NCBI GenBank assembly: GCA_023422955.1
Contig: JAFAGG010000114.1
Location: forward strand, 1 to 10,205
Direction of reading: 5' to 3'
Source of the DNA: Pseudomonadota bacterium
Lineage (GTDB): Bacteria; Pseudomonadota; Gammaproteobacteria; Burkholderiales; Burkholderiaceae_D
DNA: 10,205 nucleotides
Shown: one piece after another, positions 1-7,051 of the stretch
Layout: the number at the start of each line of letters is the position of its first letter
How positions within the stretch are numbered: the stretch's first letter is position 1
Position numbers and translations under genes: made by a program
The notes under the pieces: model-generated
Told to the model about the DNA's origin: nothing
Databases searched by the model: none
Seen by the model: the letters and a program-made list of their open reading frames with translations, nothing else

Positions 1-1004
1 GCCACGAGCAGTACACGCGCAACATGGTGACCGGCGCTTCCACTGCCGATGCGGTGGTAATCCTGATCGACGTATCGAAAGTGAAGTTCGACGACCAGGG
101 CAACGCGGAACTGCTGATCCAGACCAAGCGCCACTCCACCATCGCGCACCTGCTGCAAATCCAGCATGTGATCATCGCGGTCAACAAGATGGACCTGGTC
201 GATTACGACCAGACCGTGTACGACCGCATCGTCGCGTCCTACACCAAGTTCGCGCAGCAGCTCGGCCTGAAGGATATCCACCCGATTCCGCTGTCGGCGC
301 TGGCTGGCGACAACGTGGTCGCCGCTACCGACAAGATGTCCTGGTATCAGGGTCCTACCCTGATCGAGCTGCTGGAATCGCTGTCGGTCTACGACGAAGA
401 ACATGCTTCGCCACTGCGCTTCCCGGTGCAACTGGTGGCGCGCCACGACGGCGACAAGGCCAACGACTTCCGCGGCTACATGGGTCGCGTGGAAGCCGGC
501 CAGATCAGCAAGGGCGACAAGCTGGTGGTGCAACCTGGCGGCCAGAGCGCAACCGTCAAGGACATCGTTACGCTGGACGGCTCGCTCGACACGGCTGTGG
601 CAGGCCAGTCGATCACGGTACTGCTGGACGAATACCTGGACATCTCGCGCGGCGACATGCTGGCCTCGGCCGAGCAGCCGGCCACGCTGCTGAAGAATGT
701 AATCGCCGATGTGTGCTGGCTGTCGGAAGAACCGATGGACTTGCGTCGCAAGTACTGGCTCAAGCACACCACCCGCCAGGTCGGTGCGCGCGTCACAAAA
801 ATCGAGTCGCTGCTGGACATCAACACCCAGCAAAAGCAGGAAGGCGATGCGCTGACGCTGAACGGCATTGCGCGCATCAATCTGACCGTGCAGCAACCGC
901 TGGCAGCGGACGCCTACGATAAAATCCGTGCCACCGGCGCTTTCATCCTGATCGACGAAGTCACACACCAGACTGTCGCTGCCGGCATGATCCGCACAGC
1001 CTAG
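1..1004 (+). CDS. cysN: Sulfate adenylyltransferase subunit 1 (CysN), 5'-truncated by window edge
   Basis: CysN is the GTPase subunit of ATP sulfurylase. With CysD it makes adenosine 5'-phosphosulfate from ATP and sulfate in the cytoplasm, driven by GTP hydrolysis, as the first step of assimilatory sulfate reduction. The reading frame is open from base 3, and its first residues HEQYTRNM are the tail of the G3 (DTPGHEQ) motif. The G4 motif NKMD is at 183-194 and the G5-like SAL at 294-302, followed by the SWYQGPTL segment typical of CysN/NodQ. EF-Tu-like beta-barrel domains II and III fill the rest. About 333 residues are present; roughly 90-100 N-terminal residues, including the P-loop, lie outside the window. 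The protein stops (TAG) after domain III, so there is no fused CysC kinase. The SUMT gene starts 12 bp downstream, consistent with one sulfur-assimilation transcript. Confidence 0.95.
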   Translation, partial: HEQYTRNMVTGASTADAVVILIDVSKVKFDDQGNAELLIQTKRHSTIAHLLQIQHVIIAVNKMDLVDYDQTVYDRIVASYTKFAQQLGLKDIHPIPLSALAGDNVVAATDKMSWYQGPTLIELLESLSVYDEEHASPLRFPVQLVARHDGDKANDFRGYMGRVEAGQISKGDKLVVQPGGQSATVKDIVTLDGSLDTAVAGQSITVLLDEYLDISRGDMLASAEQPATLLKNVIADVCWLSEEPMDLRRKYWLKHTTRQVGARVTKIESLLDINTQQKQEGDALTLNGIARINLTVQQPLAADAYDKIRATGAFILIDEVTHQTVAAGMIRTA

Positions 1005-1016
1005 TTGGAGCGCACG

Positions 1017-1793
1017 ATGGCAGACGGCCCAAAAGCGGGGCAAGAGAGGACCGGTAAGGTTGTATTGATCGGTGCCGGTCCCGGGGCCGCCGATCTCATC
1101 ACGGTACGCGGCGCGCGCCTGCTGGCGCAGGCCGACGTCGTGCTCTACGACGCGCTGGTGACGGCAGACATGCTGGCACTGGCGCCGCAGGCCGAAAAGA
1201 TCAACGTCGGCAAACGTTGCGGCCAGCGCTCCACCGACCAGAAAATCATCAATCAATTGCTCGTCGAATGCGCGGGCAAATATCGCCTCACGGTACGCCT
1301 GAAAGGCGGCGACCCGATGCTGTTCGGCCGCGCCGATGAAGAACTGACCGCGCTGGAATCCCACGGCATAGAAGTCGAAGTCGTGCCCGGCATCACCACC
1401 GCGCTGGCCGCCGCCGCCAGCAGCCTGCAACCGCTGACCAAACGCGGCATCGCGCGCAGCGTCGCCTTTTTCACGTCCAGCACCGCGCCTGGCGAAACCG
1501 ACGAAGTCGCCATGCCCAACTGCGACACGCTGGTGCAGTACATGGGCGGCCGCGAAGCGATCGCCACCGCGCAGCGCCTGCTGGCGCAGGGACGTTCGCC
1601 GACCACGCCGGTCGTCATCGTGGAAAATTGCAGCCGGCCGGATGAAGCGGTGCTGTACCTGGATTTGAAGAATCTGGAAAAAGGCTTGTCCAGCCGCACC
1701 GGGCCGGTGCTGGTGATGATAGGCGCGGCACTGGCACGTCGCGATCATGCCGGGGTCGCCACCCTTGCTGCGACCAACGAAGAAAAGGCCTGA
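1017..1793 (+). CDS. cobA: Uroporphyrinogen-III C-methyltransferase (SUMT, siroheme branch)
   Basis: SUMT uses two S-adenosylmethionine molecules to methylate uroporphyrinogen III to precorrin-2, the entry to siroheme and cobalamin. The 258-residue protein has the standard single-domain length. Visible family motifs are the glycine-rich GAGPGAADLIT (residues 19-29), RLKGGDP plus FGR (94-105), VPGITTA (123-129) and YMG (175-177). I chose ATG 1017 because GGAG at 1007-1010 lies six bases upstream of it. A TTG at 1005 would extend the ORF by four codons but would swallow that ribosome binding site. The gene follows cysN by 12 bp, which fits siroheme supply for sulfite reductase. No dehydrogenase/ferrochelatase (CysG N-terminal) domain is fused, so those steps need other proteins. 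Symbol use varies (cobA, cysG-C, sumT). Confidence 0.93.
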   Translation: MADGPKAGQERTGKVVLIGAGPGAADLITVRGARLLAQADVVLYDALVTADMLALAPQAEKINVGKRCGQRSTDQKIINQLLVECAGKYRLTVRLKGGDPMLFGRADEELTALESHGIEVEVVPGITTALAAAASSLQPLTKRGIARSVAFFTSSTAPGETDEVAMPNCDTLVQYMGGREAIATAQRLLAQGRSPTTPVVIVENCSRPDEAVLYLDLKNLEKGLSSRTGPVLVMIGAALARRDHAGVATLAATNEEKA

Positions 1794-1900
1794 CAATCAG
1801 GTACACAGTACAAAAATAACAAATAACCGAAATCGAGCGTAATCACGGCGAACCGGGCTTGCACAGCAAGAGAGGATTTATACCAAATCCTGTTTTCGGC

Positions 1901-1931
1901 TAAACTGCCGCCCAACTGATAACGCAAGGAA
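1901..1931 (+). promoter_or_regulatory. Candidate promoter -10 and ribosome binding site for the 43-codon ORF / EF-hand gene
   Basis: TAAACT at 1901-1906 matches four of six bases of the sigma-70 -10 consensus, inside a small inverted repeat (CGGC 1897-1900, GCCG 1907-1910). A start near 1913 would give a leader of about 24 bases carrying AAGGAA at 1926-1931, six bases before GTG 1937. No good -35 is visible at the expected distance (TTATAC at 1878-1883 is poor). Another short inverted repeat, CTTGC-ACA-GCAAG, is at 1858-1870. The rest of 1794-1900 is AT-richer and holds no gene or clear terminator. This is inferred from sequence only. Confidence 0.35.
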
Positions 1932-1936
1932 ATTCC

Positions 1937-2068
1937 GTGACAAAGCTCAACCTGGCAGTCGCCACCACTCGTTTCATTCCCGCTGTCGACATTTCCCCCC
2001 GCTTTGCAGCAAGCTTCCCTGGCCATCCCTGCAAGAAGGCCACGCCAGCTCGCGAGGTCCGCCCATGA
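1937..2068 (+). CDS. Possible 43-aa small protein or leader peptide, coupled to downstream gene
   Basis: A GTG at 1937 preceded by AAGGA with a six-base gap opens 43 codons and ends at TGA 2066-2068. The stop overlaps the ATG of the next gene (ATGA, four-base overlap), a common arrangement for translational coupling. The predicted peptide begins MTKLNLAVATTRF and ends ATPAREVRP. It has no membrane helix or signal peptide, and I recognise no family. It has one cysteine, in its last third. It could be a real small protein, a coupling leader that tunes translation of the 723-residue gene, a remnant of a displaced gene, or chance. The start signals and exact overlap are what favour it. Nothing in the sequence gives a function. 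Confidence 0.35.
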   Translation: MTKLNLAVATTRFIPAVDISPRFAASFPGHPCKKATPAREVRP

Positions 2069-4236
2069 ACGCCCCCGTCAACCAAGCCCTGTTGACGGAC
2101 GTTTCTTCACCCGCAGTCCAGGAAACGCCCCCCCACACCTGGCGCTTCTTCAGGGCTGGCGGCTTCGACCAGGTCAGCCTCAGTACCGGTGCCGACCTTC
2201 TCCACCTTGGTCAGCTCGACCAGAAGCTGTGGGTCGCTCTCTCCTGCCCGGTGAAGGGCCTGGAATTCGATACCCGCACCCTGGCACTGCTGGACACGGA
2301 CGGCGACGGCCATATCCGCGCCCCGGAACTGATCGCCGCGGTGGAGTGGGCTGCCGCTCGCCTCCATTCTCCCGATACGCTGGTGAAGGGCGGTCCGCTG
2401 GCTCTCGCGGACATCAACCCGGAAAGCGACGACGGTGCCCGCCTGCTGAACTCGGCACGGCATGTGCTGGACGGCCTGGGCAAGAACGACCACAGCCACA
2501 TCAGCGTCGAGGATGTGGGCGACAGCAACCGCATTTTCTCCGGCATGGCTTTCAACGGTGACGGCATCATCACCGCTGCGGCCTGTGACGACACCCTGCA
2601 GCCCCTACTCGCCGCCATCATGGACAAATCGGGCAGCGTGCCGGACCGCAGCGGCGAGCCGGGCATCGATCAGGCCTTCGTCGACCGCTTTTTCACCGAA
2701 GCTCAGGCCTGGGTGGACTGGCAGACGCGCGCTCAGGACGATGCCAGCCTGCTGCCCCTGGGCGCTGCAACAGAGGCAGCCTTTGCCGCCCTGGTCGCGG
2801 TACGTACCAAGGCGGACGATTATTTCACCCGCTGCCACCTCGCCGCCTTCGACCCGCGCGCCGGGGAATTGCTGAATGGCGCGCCGGAGGATATTCGCGC
2901 CCTCGGCACCCGAAGCCTGACCGCGAACGATGCCGACCTGGCAGCCCTGCCCCTGGCCCATGTCCAGGCCGGCGGCGACCTGCCGCTGGTATCCGGTGTC
3001 AATCCGGCGTGGGCCATCGCCCTGGCGGCCCTTCGCGAGCAGGTGGTGCAGCCGCTTCTGGGGGATAGGGAGCACCTGACTGCCGAGGAATGGCAGGACC
3101 TCAAGGACCGCTTCGCCGCCTACGAGGCCTGGCAGGCTGCCCGTCCGGAAACGCCGGTGGCAGGACTGGATATCTCCGTCCTGCAGGCATCCCTGGCCCC
3201 TGAAGTCCACGCATCCTTTAACGAGCTCATCGCCAGAGATCTGGCACTGGCCCCGGAGGCGAACGCTATCGCCGAAGTAGAGCGCCTGGTGCACTACGTC
3301 CGGGACCTGGGATGCGTGGCCGAAAATTTCGTGTCGTTCCGGGACTTCTACAGTGCCAACGGCAGGAAAGCTGTTTTTCAGGCCGGCACCCTCTACCTGG
3401 ACGGCCGCAGCTGCGACCTCTGCATCAAGGTGCTGGACCCGGCACGGCACGGCACCCTGGCCAGTCTCTCCGGACTTTACCTGGCCTATTGCGACTGTGT
3501 ACGGGGCAGCAAGAAGATGACTATCGCTGCAGCCTTTACCGCCGGCGATTCGGATCAGCTCATGGTGGGCCGCAACGGCATTTTCTACGACCGTGACGGC
3601 AACGACTGGGATGCCACCATCACCAAGATCGTGGATCATCCGATCAGCCTTCGCCAAGCTTTCTGGGCACCGTATCGCAAAGCTACGCGCATGATTAGCG
3701 AGCAGGCGGAGAAATTCGCCGCCAGCCGCGCCAAGGGCGTGGATGACATGTCGGCCAAGCTGGTGGCCGATACCGGACAGAAGGTTGAAGCCGGCGCCAA
3801 GCCTGCGCCAGCCCCCTTCGACGTAGCCCGATTTGTCGGCATCTTCGCGGCCATAGGGCTTGCCGTCGGCGCCATCGGCGCTGCGCTGGCGTCCATGGTC
3901 ACGGGCTTCCTGGGCCTTGCGGCCTGGCAGATGCCGCTGGCAGTAGCGGGCCTCATGCTGCTCATCTCCGGCCCCTCGATTGCCATGGCCTTTTTCAAGC
4001 TGAGGAACCGCAATCTTGGGCCCATCCTGGACGCCAACGGCTGGGCGGTTAACGCCAGAGCCCGCATCAACATTCCGTTTGGTACCGCGCTGACCCGCCT
4101 GGCCCGCTTGCCGGAAGGCGCGGAACGCAGCCTGAGCGATCCTTACGCCGAAAAGCGTTCGCTGTGGAAATTCTATTTCTTCTTCGGGGTAGTGGTAGCG
4201 CTCGTGCTCGCCTATATGGACTTCAAGCTTTTCTGA
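2065..4236 (+). CDS. EF-hand-containing membrane protein of unknown function (723 aa)
   Basis: I do not recognise a characterised family, though the central region resembles conserved hypothetical proteins of Gram-negative bacteria. A canonical EF-hand calcium loop is at residues 77-88 (D77, D79, D81, G82, I84, E88). Two degenerate EF-like loops follow near 139-150 and 162-173. The long middle part is probably helical and soluble. Around 445-520 are C450-x2-C453 and C476-x-C478, then a conserved-looking GRNGIFYDRDGNDWD stretch (502-516) and the PISLRQAFWAPYR segment. Three hydrophobic helices follow at about 588-612, 617-643 and 699-719. There is no N-terminal signal peptide, so the large N-terminal part is probably cytoplasmic with a C-terminal membrane anchor. 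GAGG at 2053-2056 precedes the ATG by eight bases. Calcium sensing or binding is an inference from one perfect loop. Confidence 0.85.
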   Translation: MNAPVNQALLTDVSSPAVQETPPHTWRFFRAGGFDQVSLSTGADLLHLGQLDQKLWVALSCPVKGLEFDTRTLALLDTDGDGHIRAPELIAAVEWAAARLHSPDTLVKGGPLALADINPESDDGARLLNSARHVLDGLGKNDHSHISVEDVGDSNRIFSGMAFNGDGIITAAACDDTLQPLLAAIMDKSGSVPDRSGEPGIDQAFVDRFFTEAQAWVDWQTRAQDDASLLPLGAATEAAFAALVAVRTKADDYFTRCHLAAFDPRAGELLNGAPEDIRALGTRSLTANDADLAALPLAHVQAGGDLPLVSGVNPAWAIALAALREQVVQPLLGDREHLTAEEWQDLKDRFAAYEAWQAARPETPVAGLDISVLQASLAPEVHASFNELIARDLALAPEANAIAEVERLVHYVRDLGCVAENFVSFRDFYSANGRKAVFQAGTLYLDGRSCDLCIKVLDPARHGTLASLSGLYLAYCDCVRGSKKMTIAAAFTAGDSDQLMVGRNGIFYDRDGNDWDATITKIVDHPISLRQAFWAPYRKATRMISEQAEKFAASRAKGVDDMSAKLVADTGQKVEAGAKPAPAPFDVARFVGIFAAIGLAVGAIGAALASMVTGFLGLAAWQMPLAVAGLMLLISGPSIAMAFFKLRNRNLGPILDANGWAVNARARINIPFGTALTRLARLPEGAERSLSDPYAEKRSLWKFYFFFGVVVALVLAYMDFKLF

Positions 4237-4262
4237 AGCCGGCTGCACGGCCGCAGTCCATC

Positions 4263-4313
4263 ACCGGGTCGTCCCGGCTGCCGGCACACAAAGCCAGCAG
4301 CCGGGATACCGGT
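4263..4313. terminator. Strong hairpin between convergent genes, possible bidirectional terminator
   Basis: A perfect 10-bp inverted repeat, TCCCGGCTGC at 4272-4281 and GCAGCCGGGA at 4297-4306, extends inwards by GGC/GCC (4283-4285, 4293-4295) after one mismatch, leaving a 7-base loop. It extends outwards by ACCGG/CCGGT (4263-4267, 4309-4313). It lies 27 bases past the EF-hand gene stop and 11 bases past the chelatase stop on the other strand. Neither strand has a U-tract after the stem, so it is not a textbook intrinsic terminator. It could stall polymerase, help Rho-dependent termination or protect 3' ends. Confidence 0.5.
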
Positions 4314-4323
4314 ATTCTGCACG

Positions 4324-4698
4324 CTAGGGCTGGAGGGATTCTATGCAGTAATGCGCAATGGCCTGCAGCACCGCAGGATTCTCTCCTGCGGCTTCCACCC
4401 GCTTGAAATTCACTTGCGGATAGCGCTGCTGCAGATCCTGCATGATGACCGGCAGATCGCGCAGCACGTGGCCGCCCTGCCCGAGAAATATCGGCACTAT
4501 CGTGATCTGAGCACAGCCATTAGCGACTGCTTGCGCCACCGCTTCCGGCAGCCTCGGCTCCATCAGTTCCAGGAAAGCCAGTTCCACTTCCTGCTGCGGC
4601 AACTGTTCCTTGACCAGCGCCTGCAAGCGCTGAAACGGCGCTGCCCAGCGCGGATCGCGCGCGCCGTGGGCAAACAGGATCAGTGCGCTTTTTTCCAC
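4324..4698 (-). CDS. Small CbiX/SirB-type sirohydrochlorin chelatase-like protein (124 aa)
   Basis: Proteins of this class II chelatase family insert Co2+ or Fe2+ into sirohydrochlorin, for cobalamin or siroheme. At 124 residues this is a single-domain form like the short CbiX proteins, which work as dimers. The N-terminal FAHGARDPRW motif carries His11, and the IVPIFLGQGGHV motif carries His77; these match the two metal-handling histidines of the family. I chose GTG 4698, with AAAGG seven bases upstream, one base past the lptG stop. A TTG at 4728 would overlap lptG and add ten residues unlike the family N-terminus. Tight spacing places it last in an lptF-lptG-chelatase operon. Whether the metal is iron or cobalt cannot be read from sequence; the SUMT gene in this window makes siroheme plausible. 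Confidence 0.85.
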   Translation of the reverse strand: MEKSALILFAHGARDPRWAAPFQRLQALVKEQLPQQEVELAFLELMEPRLPEAVAQAVANGCAQITIVPIFLGQGGHVLRDLPVIMQDLQQRYPQVNFKRVEAAGENPAVLQAIAHYCIESLQP

Positions 4699-4699
4699 C

Positions 4700-5848
4700 T
4701 TAATGCCTTTCCACGCGCCACAGCGCAATGATGGCCGCCAGCAGGAATAGGCCGCTCGGCAGCAAGGCGGTCAGCGGCGCCGGCCAGGTATTGAGCAGGC
4801 CGACATGGGCGAACAGGCCGTTCAGCAACTGGAAGGACACGCCTATCATGATGCCGATGAAAATCTTCAGGCTCACGCCGCCCGACCTTGCATGCATGTA
4901 GGCAAATGGCAGGGCCAGCGCCATCATCACGAAAATAGCGAGCGGATAGGTGATTTTTTTCCAGAACGCGATTTCGTAGCGATCGGTCTCCTGCCTGTTT
5001 CTACGCAGATGTTCGGTATAAGTCCATAGCTGGTAAGCGGACATGCGCTCGGGATCGGCGAATACCACGGTGACGATATCCGGCGTCACTTCCGAAATCA
5101 GTTCGCGGCTATCCCATGTTCTGGTAGCGACGGCATCGGCGGACTTGTCGATGGAGCGGGTGTAACTGAGCGCATCGGTGGAAAAGCGGGTTTCCGTCAC
5201 ATTGAACATCTGCCAGGTGTTATTGCCCTGATAGTCGGCATGATCGGCCTTGATGACCGCATTCAAATGCAAGTCATCGTCGAACTCGTAGATGGTCAGA
5301 TTGCGCAATTGCCCATTGGTCGCAATGTCGCGCACATTCAGAAAACGGGTGCCAACGGAATTTTCGCTCAAGCCCTCCTGCTTGATCAGGTCCTTGGCCC
5401 ACATGCCGGAACGAAATTCCTGCGATACGGAAGTGCCCAGCATCGACAGCTTCAGCTTTTGCGCGTATTCAGCAGCGCGTGGCGATACGAACTCGCCGAG
5501 CAGGAAGGTTGCCAGCGCAAACAGCAGCGCAATCCTGGCGAGCATGCTGCCCGCCATGCCGGCCGACATGCCGGCGGCCCGCATGATGGTGAATTCCGAA
5601 CGCGAGGCGAATTGCGCCAGTACCCACACCGAGCCTATGAGCACCGCGATGGGCATCAGCTCATAGGCATAGCCGGGGAAACCCAGCAGCACGTACAAGA
5701 GCGCATTGTACAAGTCGTAACTGCCGCGACCGACTTCCCGAAACTCGTACAACAAATCGATGAACGCAAACAGCAATAGAAAAGCGAGCAGCACGAACAG
5801 GATCGCGCGCAGCAATTCAGAGGCAAAGTAACGTCGCAATACCTTCAT
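4700..5848 (-). CDS. lptG: LPS export ABC transporter permease LptG
   Basis: LptG is one of the two inner membrane permeases of LptB2FGC, which extracts lipopolysaccharide from the inner membrane and pushes it onto the periplasmic Lpt bridge. The 382 residues have the YjgP/YjgQ family layout: three N-terminal helices (about 14-33, 60-80, 102-121), a periplasmic beta-jellyroll of roughly 125-290, and three C-terminal helices (about 300-318, 328-348, 357-376). The segment FASRSEFTIMRAAGMS (80-95) is the cytoplasmic coupling region that contacts the LptB ATPase. It lies 33 bp downstream of lptF on the same strand. The ATG is well supported by the family-like MKVLRRYFASEL start. The nearest purine-rich site (AAGGA) is about 14 bases away, longer than usual, so translation may depend on coupling to lptF. 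Confidence 0.95.
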   Translation of the reverse strand: MKVLRRYFASELLRAILFVLLAFLLLFAFIDLLYEFREVGRGSYDLYNALLYVLLGFPGYAYELMPIAVLIGSVWVLAQFASRSEFTIMRAAGMSAGMAGSMLARIALLFALATFLLGEFVSPRAAEYAQKLKLSMLGTSVSQEFRSGMWAKDLIKQEGLSENSVGTRFLNVRDIATNGQLRNLTIYEFDDDLHLNAVIKADHADYQGNNTWQMFNVTETRFSTDALSYTRSIDKSADAVATRTWDSRELISEVTPDIVTVVFADPERMSAYQLWTYTEHLRRNRQETDRYEIAFWKKITYPLAIFVMMALALPFAYMHARSGGVSLKIFIGIMIGVSFQLLNGLFAHVGLLNTWPAPLTALLPSGLFLLAAIIALWRVERH

Positions 5849-5881
5849 AAGCGTTTCAATTATCCTTGTTACTGCCCAACA

Positions 5882-7012
5882 TCAGGCCGCCTGGCCGCGG
5901 AAACGGATCTTGCGCACCAATGCGTTCCAGATCACCATCGGATGGTAACGGCTATTCACATTCATGCGCCAGGCGAACAGGCCGAATGCGACCGCACCCA
6001 CGATGACATGCAGCGGCCACCAGGCCAGTGAAAACGGCATCTGGCCAAAGATGACGGCATTGCGGAACACATTGATCATATTGCTGTAGATCACGAACAT
6101 CAGCAGCGCAATGATGAGATTGGCCGAACGTCCGCTGCGCGGATTCACAAAACTGAGCGGAATGGCCAGCAGCATCAGCAGCAAGCCCATGATCGGCGAC
6201 GCCACGCGGGTGACCAGTTCCCCCAGATGCACGCCTTTTCCTTTTTGCAGCAGCTCTCGGGTCGGCAGCGCGCGCGCCGTCGTGTCGCCGGTAATGATGG
6301 GGGATTGCCTGGAAACGAGCACGCCATAGCGCTCGAACTCCATCACCTGGAAATCCGGCTGCCCCGGCAGGCCGTCATAACGACGCCCGTCTTGCAGCAC
6401 CAGGAAGCGACCGTCATGCTCGTCGGTTTCTATGGTGCCTTCCCGCGCCACCACGATGCTGGTGATGCCATCCTTGATCGTGTTGACGAATACGTTGCGC
6501 ACCCGGCTCTGGTCTTCGGCAATGCCTTCGACAAAGAAAACGCGGTCGGCTGATGAAGATTCCTGAAAGCGCCCGGGCGAGATGCGCGCAATATCTTCGC
6601 GCTTCTGAAAGCGCTCCTGAAATTCGGCGCGGTGCTGGTAGGCCCAGGGCGTCACGAGCATGCTGAGCAAGGCAGTCAGTATGGCCAGCGGAATGCCGAG
6701 CGCCATGACCGGCCTGATCCAGGCCGACAGACTTTGCCCGGAGGCGAACCAAACCACCATTTCCGAATCCTGATAACTGCGACTGATTACCAGCAATACC
6801 GCCACAAAGCCGGTGAGATTGAGCAGCGTGGGCAGATAGCCCAGCGAAGTGAAGCCAATCATGGCGATCACATCCTGCGAAGCAATCTTGCCGCCCGCTG
6901 CCTGGCCCAGGATGCGTATCAGCATCACGGTAATAGTGATGGTGAAAAGAGTGGTGAAGACCGCGCCGGCAGTACTGAGTAATTCGCGTCGTAGGGCGCG
7001 CTGAAAAATCAT
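5882..7012 (-). CDS. lptF: LPS export ABC transporter permease LptF
   Basis: LptF is the partner permease of LptG in the LPS exporter. The 376-residue protein starts MIFQRALRREL, as in betaproteobacterial LptF. Helices are visible at about 15-36, 55-77, 101-121, 270-288, 298-318 and 333-349, with the periplasmic jellyroll (about 130-265) between the two bundles. The coupling segment ISRSYQDSEMVVWFASGQS (76-94) corresponds to the LptB contact. The same frame stays open upstream to 8644, but that extension runs antisense through pepA and is rejected. No Shine-Dalgarno sequence precedes the ATG. A TATAGT element ends six bases before it, so the message may be leaderless. The gene is first in the lptF-lptG-chelatase operon and divergent from pepA with 39 bp between start codons. 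Confidence 0.95.
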   Translation of the reverse strand: MIFQRALRRELLSTAGAVFTTLFTITITVMLIRILGQAAGGKIASQDVIAMIGFTSLGYLPTLLNLTGFVAVLLVISRSYQDSEMVVWFASGQSLSAWIRPVMALGIPLAILTALLSMLVTPWAYQHRAEFQERFQKREDIARISPGRFQESSSADRVFFVEGIAEDQSRVRNVFVNTIKDGITSIVVAREGTIETDEHDGRFLVLQDGRRYDGLPGQPDFQVMEFERYGVLVSRQSPIITGDTTARALPTRELLQKGKGVHLGELVTRVASPIMGLLLMLLAIPLSFVNPRSGRSANLIIALLMFVIYSNMINVFRNAVIFGQMPFSLAWWPLHVIVGAVAFGLFAWRMNVNSRYHPMVIWNALVRKIRFRGQAA

Positions 7013-7051
7013 GGGCAGACTATAATTGGGAAAATTAAAGGAGCGACAACA
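7013..7051. promoter_or_regulatory. Divergent lptF/pepA promoter region with overlapping -10 elements
   Basis: On the plus strand TATAAT (7021-7026) is a perfect -10 hexamer. A start near 7033 would leave a short leader with AAAGGAG at 7037-7043, eight bases before the pepA ATG. No recognisable -35 lies at the usual spacing, which falls inside lptF. On the minus strand TATAGT (7024-7019) shares four base pairs with it and ends six bases before the lptF ATG, so the transcript would begin at or next to the start codon. A minus-strand TTGTCG (7049-7044) could serve as -35 but with a long 19-bp spacer. Confidence 0.6.

Noticed and set aside
1005..1016. TTG start for the SUMT gene at 1005
   Set aside because: The bases there supply the ribosome binding site (GGAG 1007-1010) for ATG 1017.
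2004..2561. 185-codon plus-strand ORF overlapping the start of the EF-hand gene
   Set aside because: It is out of frame with the real gene, extremely rich in Pro, Arg and Gly, and has no ribosome site.
2605..4248. 547-codon ORF on the minus strand opposite the EF-hand gene
   Set aside because: Its composition is rich in G, Q, A and R with no domain, as expected of an antisense shadow. The plus strand has an EF-hand motif, membrane helices and a ribosome site.
4699..4728. Upstream TTG start for the CbiX-like protein
   Set aside because: It overlaps lptG and adds ten residues unlike the family N-terminus. GTG 4698 has AAAGG at good spacing.
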